A DNA stretch of 64,000 bases from Amaricoccus sp003258405 (GCF_043226085.1 NZ_CP171225.1:2542001-2606000), one strand, 5' to 3'. Positions 1 to 8,238 are shown, counted from the first letter of the stretch. Program-made: numbers and translations. The notes: generated by a model not told the origin, from the sequence alone.

Positions 1-300
1 GGAGAGAATGCCCGCCCGGCTGTAGAGCACGTCATAGCGGGTGCGGAGCTCGTTGAGGGTCTTCGGCGTCGGCGATCGCATGGCGACGAGGACCGATTCC
101 ACGAAGCGTCCGGCTTCCCGATCGGCCTGGAACGAGGCCCAGAGCGCGCTTTCCCGAGCACTTGCCTCCTCGCCGCGATGACGTTCGTTGAGCGAGAGAT
201 ACATCGTGACGATCGCAACGAAGATCGCCACGGCGCAGGCAAGCCCGAGCACGACAATCCACGTCCCCAGGCTGCGCAGGCGGAATTGGCGCTCCCACAT
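1..300 (-). CDS. Membrane sensor protein, N-terminal part only (cut by the window edge)
   Basis: About 100 codons are present and the frame is open to the left edge. It starts MWERQFRLRS. One hydrophobic helix follows at about residues 11-35, then a polar, probably helical extracytoplasmic stretch. This topology (short N-tail, one membrane span, periplasmic sensor region) is common in sensor histidine kinases and diguanylate cyclases, but no catalytic domain is visible, so the output is unknown. The start lies 16 bases after the stop of the molybdopterin-fold protein gene, and an HD-GYP response regulator is encoded just upstream on the same strand. It is therefore probably the sensor partner of that regulator (inference). 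The start codon is supported by operon spacing more than by a strong ribosome binding site. Confidence 0.55.
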   Translation of the reverse strand, partial: MWERQFRLRSLGTWIVVLGLACAVAIFVAIVTMYLSLNERHRGEEASARESALWASFQADREAGRFVESVLVAMRSPTPKTLNELRTRYDVLYSRAGILS

Positions 301-316
301 GGCGGTGCTGCCGGGG

Positions 317-823
317 CTAGAAGATCTCGATCGAGGTCACCTGCCACACCGAGCGACCGAAGTACTTCTCGTTGTAGAGCTCAGGCGCCTTGTCGAACGG
401 ATAGATCACGAATCCCGGGCCCTTTTCGCGCACGGACAGGGTGGCGCCGTCGATGCGGGTGGCGAGGATGACGGGGTAGTCCTCGATATCGCTGACGGGG
501 ATCTCGGCCGAATAGTCATTCACGGCCGTCACGCGCAGCGCCTTGCCATGCGCGCCGACAGCCTCGAGGATCGCCGAGATCAGCGGTCCGGAAAAGGTGC
601 GGGAATCGTCGTACCAGGGGGTCCTGCCGGTGACGCTGTCCTGCGGCAGCGCGTCGAGCATCGCGAGGTCGAACTCCGCACCATCCGGCGCGTTCGTATT
701 GTCGATGGCTCCCGAGACGGTGAGGACAACCCGGTCCTCGGGCGCGGCCAGCTCCCCGGCGAGGGAGGGGCATGCGAAGGCGATGGCGGCAAGGAGGCCG
801 AGTGAAAGACGCTTGAGGTTCAT
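317..823 (-). CDS. Small periplasmic protein of oxidoreductase molybdopterin-binding (sulfite-oxidase-like) fold
   Basis: The product is 168 residues with a clear Sec signal peptide (MNLKRLSLGLLAAIAFACPS, cleavage near SLAGEL). The mature part resembles the small stand-alone Oxidored_molyb family: segments such as RTFSGPLISAILEAVGA, LRVTAVNDYSAEIP and GPGFVIYPFDK match the layout of that fold. The only cysteine (C18) is in the signal peptide, so the mature protein lacks the cysteine that ligates molybdenum in true sulfite-oxidase-family enzymes. A binding or sensing role is therefore more likely than catalysis (inference). It sits between an HD-GYP response regulator (37-base gap upstream) and a membrane sensor (16-base gap downstream), which suggests a three-gene signalling cassette. 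Confidence 0.7.
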   Translation of the reverse strand: MNLKRLSLGLLAAIAFACPSLAGELAAPEDRVVLTVSGAIDNTNAPDGAEFDLAMLDALPQDSVTGRTPWYDDSRTFSGPLISAILEAVGAHGKALRVTAVNDYSAEIPVSDIEDYPVILATRIDGATLSVREKGPGFVIYPFDKAPELYNEKYFGRSVWQVTSIEIF

Positions 824-860
824 CTGACTGCTCCGGTTGGTTTTGGCGATAGGCGATCGC

Positions 861-1907
861 TCAGGCGGCCGAGCTCGCTTCCGGGCTCGGGGTCATGTAG
901 GCGACGATGCGGCTCCAGCCCTTGTCAAAGGCGACGACGCAGCGGGGGTCGAAATGTTGTCCGGTTCCGGCGAGGATCTCGTCATGCGCCTCTTCCAGGC
1001 TCCAGGCCTCCTTGTAGGGCCGGACGGTGCAGAGGGCGTCGAAGACATCGGCGATCGCCGCAATCCTGCCCTCGATGGGAATTGCCTCGCCCGCGAGCCC
1101 GTCGGGATAGCCGGTGCCATCCCAGCGTTCATGGTGTGACTTGGCGATGCACTCCGCGACGCGCAGCAGGTTGCTCTTGCCATCTGCCAGAATCGCGGCG
1201 CCGAAGGTCACATGCTCGCGCATCGCGGCGGTTTCGGCGGGGTCGAGACTGCCCGGCTTCATGAGGATCGCGTCGGGAACGCCGATCTTGCCGACATCAT
1301 GCAGGGGCGCGGCGAGATAGATGTCGCGGCAATGCTCGGGATCGAGCCCGAGCTCCTCGGCGATGATGCGCGAGATCGTCGCGACGCGGTTGATATGCTC
1401 GCCGGTTCCGCCATCGCGGTATTCGATGGCACGGGCCAGCCGCCAGATCATCTCTTCCTCGCGCTCAAGCAGGTTGCGCGTCGCCTGCTCGACCTTGCGC
1501 ATGAGCCAGTTGGCGCGGTCGGCGAGCTCGACCTGCGCCTGGCGCAGCTTGAGCAGATTGGTCGCGCGGACCTTGAGTTCGTCGGGATCGACAGGCCGGG
1601 TGAGAAAATCGGTCGCTCCGGCCTCGATGGCGGCGATGCGCAGCGCCCGCTCGCAATCGACGGTGATCATCACAACCGGCACATGCGCATTCTGCGGGTT
1701 GTCCCGGAAGCGCTTGATGAACTCCACGCCGTTCATCCTGGGCATGCTGTAATCGACCAGCACGAGGTCGCAGACCGTGCGGTTGGCGAAGGCGAGCGCT
1801 TCCTCGGGATCATTCAGCGCGGAGACGCAGCTTTGCAGAACCCGCGACACGATCGACTTCAGCACCGTGAGATTGATGGCATTGTCATCCACCACGAGTA
1901 TGTGCAT
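861..1907 (-). CDS. Response regulator with REC and HD-GYP domains (probable c-di-GMP phosphodiesterase)
   Basis: 348 residues. The REC receiver domain (about 1-122) has the acidic pair D7/D8 and phospho-acceptor D52 in VDYSMP. The conserved receiver lysine is Arg104 (TRP instead of TKP), a mild oddity. A linker leads to an HD-GYP domain (about 150-335) with H203-D204 in LHDVGKIGVPD, the HH pair at 258-259 and the GYP triplet at 266-268 in RWDGTGYPDG, so the metal and substrate residues look intact. The family hydrolyses cyclic di-GMP in the cytoplasm under control of a partner kinase. It is the first gene of the operon with the molybdopterin-fold protein and the membrane sensor. The ATG matches the normal start of REC proteins. 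Confidence 0.9.
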   Translation of the reverse strand: MHILVVDDNAINLTVLKSIVSRVLQSCVSALNDPEEALAFANRTVCDLVLVDYSMPRMNGVEFIKRFRDNPQNAHVPVVMITVDCERALRIAAIEAGATDFLTRPVDPDELKVRATNLLKLRQAQVELADRANWLMRKVEQATRNLLEREEEMIWRLARAIEYRDGGTGEHINRVATISRIIAEELGLDPEHCRDIYLAAPLHDVGKIGVPDAILMKPGSLDPAETAAMREHVTFGAAILADGKSNLLRVAECIAKSHHERWDGTGYPDGLAGEAIPIEGRIAAIADVFDALCTVRPYKEAWSLEEAHDEILAGTGQHFDPRCVVAFDKGWSRIVAYMTPSPEASSAA

Positions 1908-2087
1908 TCCACGCCTCCCGACTATTATTCGTGCGGATATACGTGTACTAGTTGAAACAATCGTTATATCAGAGGTTTATTGACTAAGATTCGATTAATC
2001 TTGGCCAGATTGCGCACGGCCGCGCAGGGGGCCTGCCGGCGGGCGGCCGGGCGCGAAGGGCCGGGCCGCGCGCCTGACATTGTGGCG

Positions 2088-2507
2088 TCAGTCGGCGACG
2101 CCGCCCAGCTCGCAGATCACCTGCCACTCGGCATCCGAGACCGGCTGTACCGAGAGGCGGGAATTGTTGACGAGAACCATGTCGGCAAGCCGGGGCTCGG
2201 CCTTGCACATGTCGAGCGTCACGGGTGTCGGCAGGGGTGCAATCGCCATGATGTCGACGCATTCCCAGCGCGGATCGCCCGCCTTGGAATCGGGGTGGGC
2301 CTCGGCGATCACCTCGACGATGCCGACGATCTCCTTCTCCTTCTGGGAGTGGTAGAAGAAGCCGCGCTCGCCGCGCTTCATAGCCCGCATGTTGTTGCGC
2401 GCCTGATAGTTGCGCACGCCGTCCCATTCCTCGCCGGCCTCGCCCCTGGCGACCTGCTGGTCCCAGCTCCAGGTCGAGGCTTCGGATTTGAAGAGCCAGT
2501 GGGCCAT
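2088..2507 (-). CDS. EVE domain protein
   Basis: 139 residues starting MAHWLFKSEASTWSWDQ. The N-terminal W-x-FKSE pattern, GVRNYQARNNMR and GFFYHS are hallmarks of the EVE domain (PUA-like fold), which in other proteins binds modified bases in DNA or RNA. The ATG at 2507 was chosen over longer frames because family members begin with M-x-x-W-L-x-KSEP-like sequence. The YciI gene lies 13 bases upstream on the same strand, so it is the last gene of the tsaD-gpsA-yciI-EVE operon, an arrangement I know from Rhodobacterales. Its cellular role in such bacteria is not established. Confidence 0.9.
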   Translation of the reverse strand: MAHWLFKSEASTWSWDQQVARGEAGEEWDGVRNYQARNNMRAMKRGERGFFYHSQKEKEIVGIVEVIAEAHPDSKAGDPRWECVDIMAIAPLPTPVTLDMCKAEPRLADMVLVNNSRLSVQPVSDAEWQVICELGGVAD

Positions 2508-2520
2508 TCTCGCGCCCTCC

Positions 2521-2793
2521 TCAGCCGATGACCTTCTTCCACGGCCGGATCTCGACCGACGAGAAGAGGCCCGCGTTCGCATAGGGATCGCCCGCCGCCC
2601 AGGCTTCGGCCGCGGCGAGGTCTTCCACATCGAGGATCACCAGCGAGCCGCACATTCCGCCCTCGGCATCGAGAAACGGACCCGCCTGGGTGACCACGCC
2701 GGTCGATTCGATATAGGCGAGATGGTCGGTGCGGTTGGCCTTGCGGATATCGAGGCCACCGGGCTTGTCGGTGCAGATCAGCGCGAAGAGCAT
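2521..2793 (-). CDS. YciI family protein
   Basis: 90 residues with a ferredoxin-like alpha+beta pattern typical of the YciI/YCII family: N-terminal strand MLFALICTDKPG, the helix with RTDHLAYIE, the G-x-x-x-x-AGPFLDAEG turn, and a C-terminal FSSVEIRPWKKVIG strand. The His-Asp pair proposed as catalytic in this family (D23/H24 in RTDHL here) is retained. Biochemical function is unknown for most members. It starts immediately next to the gpsA stop (no gap) and is co-transcribed with gpsA, tsaD and the EVE gene. Confidence 0.88.
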   Translation of the reverse strand: MLFALICTDKPGGLDIRKANRTDHLAYIESTGVVTQAGPFLDAEGGMCGSLVILDVEDLAAAEAWAAGDPYANAGLFSSVEIRPWKKVIG

Positions 2794-3750
2794 TCATTCC
2801 TCCTTGAGCGGTCGGGCGAGCAGCGCCCCCATCGCGGCGTCGAGCGTCAGCGCCCCATCGAGCACATCCGCCACCGCCGCCGCAATCGGCATTTCCACCC
2901 CGTGACGGGCGGCGAGTTCACAGGCCGCGCGTGCAGTGGCCACGCCCTCGACCGTGCCGCCGGGCCGCACCGCGCCGCTGCCGATGGCACAGCCCTCGCT
3001 GAAATTGCGCGACTGTACCGAGTTGCAGGTGAGCGACAGATCGCCAAGCCCGGAGAGCCCGGCAAGCGTTTCGGCGCGGGCGCCCATCGCCACGGCGAGG
3101 CGGGTCATCTCGGCAAAGCCGCGGGTCATCAGCGCGGCGCGGGCCGAGGCGCCGAGCCGGGCGCCCTCCACCATGCCGCAGGCGATGGCGATGACGTTCT
3201 TGAGCGCGCCCCCGACCTGGGCGCCGATGACATCGTCGGTGAGGTAGAGGCGCAGGCGCGGACCGGAGAGCTGTTCCTGCAGGCTCCGGCCCATGTCCGG
3301 ATCGGCGCAGGCGAGTGTGAGCGCGGTCGGGAGGCCGCGGGCGATTTCCCCGGCAAAACCCGGCCCGGTCAGCGCGGCGAGCGCATGCCCCGGCGCGGCT
3401 TCGGCGGCGATCCCGGTCTGGAGGCGGAGGCTTTTCGCCTCAATCCCCTTGGCGCAGAGGACGAGCGGAACGTCTGGCAGGGCGTGCGCATTCTCGCGCA
3501 GGAAATGCTCGGTCTGCTGCGCGGGGACGACGAGGAGCAGGGCGTCCGCACCGGACAGCGCGCCGAGATCGCCGGTGCAGGTGATCTCGGCGGGAAGGGT
3601 GATGCCGGGCAGCCTGGGCACGGCGCGCGCGGCTTCCGCTGCGGCCATCGCGGCGGGATCGCGGCCCCAGAGCAGCACTGGGCGCCCGGCCGCAGCGGCG
3701 GCAACCGCCAGGGCCGAGCCGAATGCACCTGCCCCGATGACGCCGATCAT
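2794..3750 (-). CDS. gpsA: NAD(P)-dependent glycerol-3-phosphate dehydrogenase
   Basis: 318 residues. It reduces dihydroxyacetone phosphate to sn-glycerol 3-phosphate for phospholipid synthesis in the cytoplasm. The N-terminal Rossmann motif GAGAFGSALA follows MIGVI directly, which fixes the start at 3750. Further family segments are PAQQTEHFLRE, the CAKGIE block, LTGPGFAGEIARGLPTA, the catalytic-lysine region GGALKNVIAIACGM, and LSGLGDLSLTC. The ATG overlaps the tsaD stop as ATGA (translational coupling). Length is normal for the family. A longer upstream frame exists only because tsaD is read in another phase. Confidence 0.97.
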   Translation of the reverse strand: MIGVIGAGAFGSALAVAAAAAGRPVLLWGRDPAAMAAAEAARAVPRLPGITLPAEITCTGDLGALSGADALLLVVPAQQTEHFLRENAHALPDVPLVLCAKGIEAKSLRLQTGIAAEAAPGHALAALTGPGFAGEIARGLPTALTLACADPDMGRSLQEQLSGPRLRLYLTDDVIGAQVGGALKNVIAIACGMVEGARLGASARAALMTRGFAEMTRLAVAMGARAETLAGLSGLGDLSLTCNSVQSRNFSEGCAIGSGAVRPGGTVEGVATARAACELAARHGVEMPIAAAVADVLDGALTLDAAMGALLARPLKEE

Positions 3751-4844
3751 GCCTTGGCCCCCTTGCGCCCCGAGCCGAGCAGCGGTGCCGCCTCCCTGTC
3801 GAGCGGCCAGCGCGGACGGGCGGAAAGCGTCAGATCGTCGGGCCCCTCGAGCGCCATCCGCTCTGCTGCGGCCCATGCGATCATTGCGCCGTTGTCGGTG
3901 CAGAGCCGGAGCGGCGGGGCGGACCAGCCGAAGCCCTGCTCCTCGGCCACGGTCCGGAGGGCGGCCCGGATCGCCGCGTTCGCCGCAACGCCACCGGCAA
4001 CCGCGAGGCAGCGTGGCCCGTGATCCGCCGCAAAGGCGGCGCAGGCGCGGCGGGTCTTCTCCGCCAGCGTCTCGACGACAGCCGCCTGAAAGCCGGCGCA
4101 CAGGTCCGCCCGGTCGGCGCGGGTGAGCCCGCCCTGTTCCGCGACAAGCCTGTCGCAGGCCCGGCGCACCGCCGTCTTGAGGCCGGAGAACGAGAGGTCG
4201 CAGCCTGGCCGGTCGAGAAGCGGGCGCGGCAGCGCAAAGCGCGCGGGATCGCCTTCACCTGCCTCGGCCTCGACCGCCGGGCCGCCGGGCTGGGGAAGGC
4301 CGAGGAGCTTCGCCACCTTGTCGAAGGCCTCGCCGGGCGCGTCGTCGATGGTGCCACCGAGGCGACGGAAGCGGTCGGCAGCCTCGACGGCGAGAAACTG
4401 GCAGTGGCCGCCGGAAACGAGCAGCATGAGGTAGGGAAATTCGATGGGTTCGACCAGCCGCGGCGTGAGCGCGTGCCCGGCGAGATGGTTGATGCCCCAG
4501 AGCGGCAGCCCGCGCGCCGCGGCAAGGCCCTTGGCAAACATCACACCGGCAAGCACGCCGCCGATGAGGCCCGGGCCCGCAGTGACGCCAATCGCATCCA
4601 CATCGGCGAGGGTCAGGCCCGAGCGGGCGAGGGCCGCCTCGGTCACCACATCGATCCGCTCGGCATGGGCGCGGGCAGCGATCTCGGGGACGACGCCGCC
4701 GAAGGCCGCGTGCAGGCTCTCCTGGCCAAAGACCTCGGCGGCGAGGATCTCGCCGACCGGCCGGCCGGGCTCGGCGCGCAGAAGGGCGGCCGCGGTGTCG
4801 TCGCAGCTGCTTTCGATCCCGAGGATGATGCGCGTCTGCGCCAA
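3747..4844 (-). CDS. tsaD: tRNA N6-threonylcarbamoyladenosine biosynthesis protein TsaD
   Basis: 365 residues; the catalytic ASKHA-fold subunit that transfers the threonylcarbamoyl group to A37 of ANN-decoding tRNAs, normally with TsaB and TsaE. Seen: GIESSCDDTAAALL at the N-terminus, the metal-binding HAAFGGVVPEIAARAH segment, the second pair HLAGHA, VSGGHCQ, and a C-terminal VAGGVAANAAIR block with LCTDNGAMIAWA. There is no suitable ATG: the start is TTG at 4844, preceded by GGAAGGGGG at good spacing, and the protein then begins at the family's usual position. The 3' end overlaps gpsA by 4 bases (ATGA). It is divergent from hemD across about 115 bases that must hold both promoters. Confidence 0.96.
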   Translation of the reverse strand: MAQTRIILGIESSCDDTAAALLRAEPGRPVGEILAAEVFGQESLHAAFGGVVPEIAARAHAERIDVVTEAALARSGLTLADVDAIGVTAGPGLIGGVLAGVMFAKGLAAARGLPLWGINHLAGHALTPRLVEPIEFPYLMLLVSGGHCQFLAVEAADRFRRLGGTIDDAPGEAFDKVAKLLGLPQPGGPAVEAEAGEGDPARFALPRPLLDRPGCDLSFSGLKTAVRRACDRLVAEQGGLTRADRADLCAGFQAAVVETLAEKTRRACAAFAADHGPRCLAVAGGVAANAAIRAALRTVAEEQGFGWSAPPLRLCTDNGAMIAWAAAERMALEGPDDLTLSARPRWPLDREAAPLLGSGRKGAKA

Positions 4845-4959
4845 GGCGTCCCCCTTCCGGTTGCGAGGCGATTGCCTCGCACGCGCCCCGCAGGTAACAC
4901 CGGCGCCTTGAACGCGCAACGTCGGCGCGCCCGTCATCGCGAGCGAAAGGAACCGAACC

Positions 4960-5667
4960 TTGCCGAAGACCCTGCTTCTCGTCCGTCCCGAACCCCAGTC
5001 CACTGCCTTCGCCAAGGCACTCGCCGCAGAGCTTCCCGGGCGGTTCGAGGTGCTCATCGCGCCGCTGCTCCGGATCGAGCCGCTGCCGGGCGAGATCGAG
5101 CTCGCCGGTGTGGGCGCGCTGCTCTTCACCTCCGCAAACGGGGTCGGGGAGTTCGTGCGCCGGTCGCCGGACCGCACCCGGCTGGCCTATTGCGTCGGCG
5201 CGATGACCACCGCCGCTGCGCGTGCGGCAGGCTTCGATGCGCGCTCGGCGGATGGCGATGTCGAGGCGCTCGCCGATCTCGTGATCGCGCGCCACCCGCC
5301 GGAGGCCGGGGCCTGCCTCCACATCCGCGGCATTCACGCGGCGGGCGATCTCGCCGGGCGGCTCGAGACGGCGGGGATCGAGGTCCGGGCGGCCGAGCTC
5401 TATGATCAGGTGGCCTGCGAGATCGAGGGCCGGGCGGCGGATCTCCTCCGGGTCGGAGAGCTTGACGTCTTCACCGTCTTCTCGCCGCGCACCGCGACGA
5501 TCTTTGCCGAACAGGCGAAGGAAAACGGCTGGCTCTTTGCGCGCAGCATCTCCGTTTCACTCAGCGCCGCGGCCGATGCGAAGCTCGATACGCTGAGCTT
5601 CGCGGACCGCCGGGTTGCCGAGCATCCGGGCCGCGAGGGCATGATGGCGGCGCTTGCCGCGCTCTGA
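4960..5667 (+). CDS. hemD: Uroporphyrinogen-III synthase
   Basis: 235 residues, normal for HemD, which closes hydroxymethylbilane to uroporphyrinogen III in tetrapyrrole synthesis. Seen: N-terminal LLVRPEPQS, LLFTSANGV, the YCVGAMTTAAARAAGF block, the second-domain ELYDQVAC strand, and FTVFSPRTATIFAEQA. The start is TTG at 4960 with GAAAGGA seven bases upstream; no in-frame ATG fits the N-terminal motif. It is divergent from tsaD. The short region after its stop carries a parS-like palindrome. Sequence conservation in HemD is low, so the call rests on these motifs, the length and the neighbourhood. Confidence 0.93.
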   Translation: MPKTLLLVRPEPQSTAFAKALAAELPGRFEVLIAPLLRIEPLPGEIELAGVGALLFTSANGVGEFVRRSPDRTRLAYCVGAMTTAAARAAGFDARSADGDVEALADLVIARHPPEAGACLHIRGIHAAGDLAGRLETAGIEVRAAELYDQVACEIEGRAADLLRVGELDVFTVFSPRTATIFAEQAKENGWLFARSISVSLSAAADAKLDTLSFADRRVAEHPGREGMMAALAAL

Positions 5668-5692
5668 GCCTTCCGCCGCCCCTGGCAGGCAT

Positions 5693-5708
5693 TGCTTCAC
5701 GTGAAACG
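5693..5708. promoter_or_regulatory. parS-like ParB-binding site
   Basis: The 16 bases TGCTTCACGTGAAACG match the ParB consensus TGTTTCACGTGAAACA at 14 positions, with the 10-bp core TTCACGTGAA a perfect palindrome. It lies just after the hemD stop, between genes, as many parS sites do. parS sites cluster near the replication origin, so this would place the window in the origin-proximal part of the chromosome (inference). No parA or parB gene is in the window. Confidence 0.6.
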
Positions 5709-5869
5709 CGGGCCCCCTGTGCGGCACTTCCTGCGCGCGGGACTGCACAATCTCTGCGCGGATCGCGCTTCGGGGCGGTTCACGGGCCGAATCGCCGTTC
5801 AAATGGCTTTTCTGGACCGGAATGCCGCTCTAACGTCATGCGCGGAGTGAGAGACCAAGGAGACCGAGC

Positions 5870-6214
5870 ATGACGAATACCCTTGAGGAGCAGATCCGTG
5901 CCCGCGCCCATTCCATCTGGGAGGAAGAGGGCCGCCCGGAGGGCCGCTCCGAGGAGCATTGGCACCGTGCCCGCCAGGAGGTCGCATTCGAGGGAGCGGT
6001 GCCGAAAACGGCCAAGCCGCGCAAGGCCGCGCCCCGCAAGACCGCTGCTGCACGCGCGCCCAAGACGGCGGCGGCTCCCGCTGCGGCCCCGGCCGAAGCT
6101 GCATCCGAACCTGCCCCTGCCAAGCCGAAACGCGCACCGCGCGCCAAGGCCGCAGGCACGGCAACCCGGCGGAGCGCCAAGGCCAAGACCGAGACTGCGG
6201 ACAAGACGGTCTGA
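5870..6214 (+). CDS. DUF2934 domain protein with Ala/Lys/Pro-rich tail
   Basis: 114 residues. The first 40 (IRARAHSIWEEEGRPEGRSE with a following H-W) form the DUF2934 signature found in many alphaproteobacterial small proteins. From about residue 45 the chain is low complexity, rich in Ala, Pro, Lys and Arg (AAPRKTAAA, PAKPKRAPRAKA), reminiscent of histone-H1-like or DNA-contacting tails. A ribosome binding site AAGGAG lies 8 bases before the ATG. Function is unknown; nucleic-acid association through the basic tail is inference from composition only. Confidence 0.85.
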   Translation: MTNTLEEQIRARAHSIWEEEGRPEGRSEEHWHRARQEVAFEGAVPKTAKPRKAAPRKTAAARAPKTAAAPAAAPAEAASEPAPAKPKRAPRAKAAGTATRRSAKAKTETADKTV

Positions 6215-6294
6215 TCCTCCCGGCCAGGCCCTGCGTCAGGTCGATCGCCGGCAAGATTCCGTTCATCGTCCGGGGCCGGCCCGCCCGGCCTCAT

Positions 6295-6326
6295 AAAAAA
6301 ACGCACCCCGATCAGATCGGGGTGCG
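6295..6326 (-). terminator. Rho-independent terminator of the PQQ alcohol dehydrogenase gene
   Basis: A perfect 11-bp stem (arms 6302-6312 and 6316-6326) with a 3-base loop is followed, reading the minus strand, by seven T (plus-strand A run 6295-6301). It lies about 30 bases beyond the stop of the minus-strand dehydrogenase gene. This is the clearest intrinsic terminator in the window. Confidence 0.92.
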
Positions 6327-6358
6327 CAAGTCAGGCTGCAGAGAGGAGTAGGGGGAGG

Positions 6359-8131
6359 TTACTCCGCCGCGGCCAGCTGTTTGGGAAGCTTGAACGTCCA
6401 GACCATGCCGCCCTGGTTCAGGTAGGCGACCTTCTTCGCGACCTCGCCGCCCCAGAGCGGCACCGCACCGCCCCAGCCGGAGACGATCGAGACATACTGT
6501 TCGCCGTCCTGGTCCCAGGTGACCGGCTGTCCGACGATGCCCGAGCCGGTCTGGAACGACCACAGCTCTTCACCGCTTTCGTCGTCGAGCGCGATGAACT
6601 TGCCCTCCGGCGTGCCGAAGAAGACGAGACCGCCCGCAGTGGTCATCACGCCGCCCCAGAGAGGCGCGTCGTTCTTGTGGTCCCACTTGATCTCACCGGT
6701 GTTCGGGTCGATCGCCTTGAGCGAGCCGATATGGTCCTCGAAGAGCGGCTTGATGGTGAAGCCCGCGCCGAGATAGGCGGCACCCTTCTTGTAGGTGATC
6801 GGCTCGTTCCAGATGTCCATGCCCCATTCGTTGGACGGCACGTAGAACATGCCGGTCTTCTCGCTGTAGGACATCGGCATCCAGTTCTTGCCGCCGAGGA
6901 AGCCCGGGACCGCGAAGACGGGTTCACCCTTCTCGCCGTCGGCCGCCTTGCTCGGATCGCCGGGGCGGGCAGCCTCGACGTAGATCGGCCGGCCGGTTTC
7001 GTCGATGCCTTCGGCCCAGGTGATGTTCTGCACGAACGGGAAGGCCCGCACGAAGGCGCCGTCTTCGCGGTTCAGCACGTAGAAGAAGCCGTTGCGGTCG
7101 GCGGTGCCGTAGCGCTTGTTGCCGTCCTTGTCGGTAAAGCCGACAACCTCGTTCACGCCGTCAAAATCCCAGCCTTCGCGCGGCGTGGTCTGGAAGTGCC
7201 ACTTGATCTCGCCGGTGGCGGGATCGATGCCGAGGCGGGTGGCAGCATAGAGGTTGTCGCCGGAATGGTCGTCCTTGCCGGAGGCCTGACCGGCGCCGCG
7301 CAGCCAGGAGTTCCAGGGCGAGGGGTTGCCGGCGCCGAAGACGAGCGTGTCGGTGTCCGCGTCATAGGAGCCGCCGAGCCAGGTGGCGCCGCCGCCGGTC
7401 TTCCACATGTCGCCGGGCCAGGTGGCGTTGAGCTCACCGGTCATGGTGCTCTCTTCGCCGTTGAGCATGCCCATGTTGCCCTCGATGGTCGGGCGCTTCC
7501 AGACTAGATCGCCGGTTTCGGCGTCATAGGCATAGACCGCGCCGACCACACCGAATTCACCGCCGGAGTTGCCGACCATCACCTTGCCGTCCACGATCAG
7601 CGGCGCGGCGGTGTAGGAATAGCCTTCCTTGTAGTTCTCGATCTTCTTGTTCCAGACCACCTTGCCGGTCTTGAGATCGAGCGCCACAAGGCGGGCGTCG
7701 AGCGTGCCGAAATAGATGTTGTTGCCGTAGATCGCGGCGCCGCGGTTGATGACGTCGCAGCAGGGCAGGATGCCTTCCGGGAGGCGCGCGTCGTACTGCC
7801 AGATCTCCTTGCCGGTGGCGAGGTCGATCGCATACATGCGCGAGTAGGAGCCGGTGATATACATCACGCCGTCATAGACGAGCGGCTGGGTTTCCTGGCC
7901 GCGCTGCTTCTCGCCTCCGAGGGAGAAGGCCCAGGCCGGGACCAGGTTCTTGACGTTGTCCTTGTTCAGGATGTCGAGCGGGCTGAAGCGCTGGAGGCCC
8001 CGTCCCATGCCGTTGGTGACGATCTGGCTGGTGATCGTCTGATCATTGGCGATGTCTTCCTCGGTCACTTCGGCATGGGCCGCACAGGCGACCATAATGC
8101 CTGCCGTGACGGCGGCGATGAAGCGATTCAT
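6359..8131 (-). CDS. PQQ-dependent alcohol dehydrogenase (ExaA/PedH/ExaF type, lanthanide signature)
   Basis: 590 residues with signal peptide (cleavage near AHAEV); a periplasmic eight-bladed quinoprotein that oxidises primary alcohols and passes electrons to a cytochrome c. Seen: the vicinal disulfide C124-C125 in LPCCDVINRGAA, metal ligand region GGEFGVVG (E192), GAGNPSPWN, the catalytic WDFDGVNE with D322, the repeated tryptophan-docking GEIKW motifs, and the C-terminal GGAVPLWGG. D324, two residues after the catalytic Asp, is the extra acidic ligand that marks lanthanide-dependent members (XoxF, PedH, ExaF); calcium enzymes have Ser or Ala there. Overall sequence follows ethanol dehydrogenase ExaA rather than XoxF. 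GGAGG precedes the ATG. It is divergent from an ABC binding-protein gene. Confidence 0.95.
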   Translation of the reverse strand: MNRFIAAVTAGIMVACAAHAEVTEEDIANDQTITSQIVTNGMGRGLQRFSPLDILNKDNVKNLVPAWAFSLGGEKQRGQETQPLVYDGVMYITGSYSRMYAIDLATGKEIWQYDARLPEGILPCCDVINRGAAIYGNNIYFGTLDARLVALDLKTGKVVWNKKIENYKEGYSYTAAPLIVDGKVMVGNSGGEFGVVGAVYAYDAETGDLVWKRPTIEGNMGMLNGEESTMTGELNATWPGDMWKTGGGATWLGGSYDADTDTLVFGAGNPSPWNSWLRGAGQASGKDDHSGDNLYAATRLGIDPATGEIKWHFQTTPREGWDFDGVNEVVGFTDKDGNKRYGTADRNGFFYVLNREDGAFVRAFPFVQNITWAEGIDETGRPIYVEAARPGDPSKAADGEKGEPVFAVPGFLGGKNWMPMSYSEKTGMFYVPSNEWGMDIWNEPITYKKGAAYLGAGFTIKPLFEDHIGSLKAIDPNTGEIKWDHKNDAPLWGGVMTTAGGLVFFGTPEGKFIALDDESGEELWSFQTGSGIVGQPVTWDQDGEQYVSIVSGWGGAVPLWGGEVAKKVAYLNQGGMVWTFKLPKQLAAAE

Positions 8132-8238
8132 GGGCGTTCCTCCCTCCTCGTTTTGGCGTCACGGCGATTCCAGAGAGCCGTGTTCCGGTCGGATGCCGGT
8201 CATTATTGTTCTCTGCACCAACCGCGAAATTGCACATT

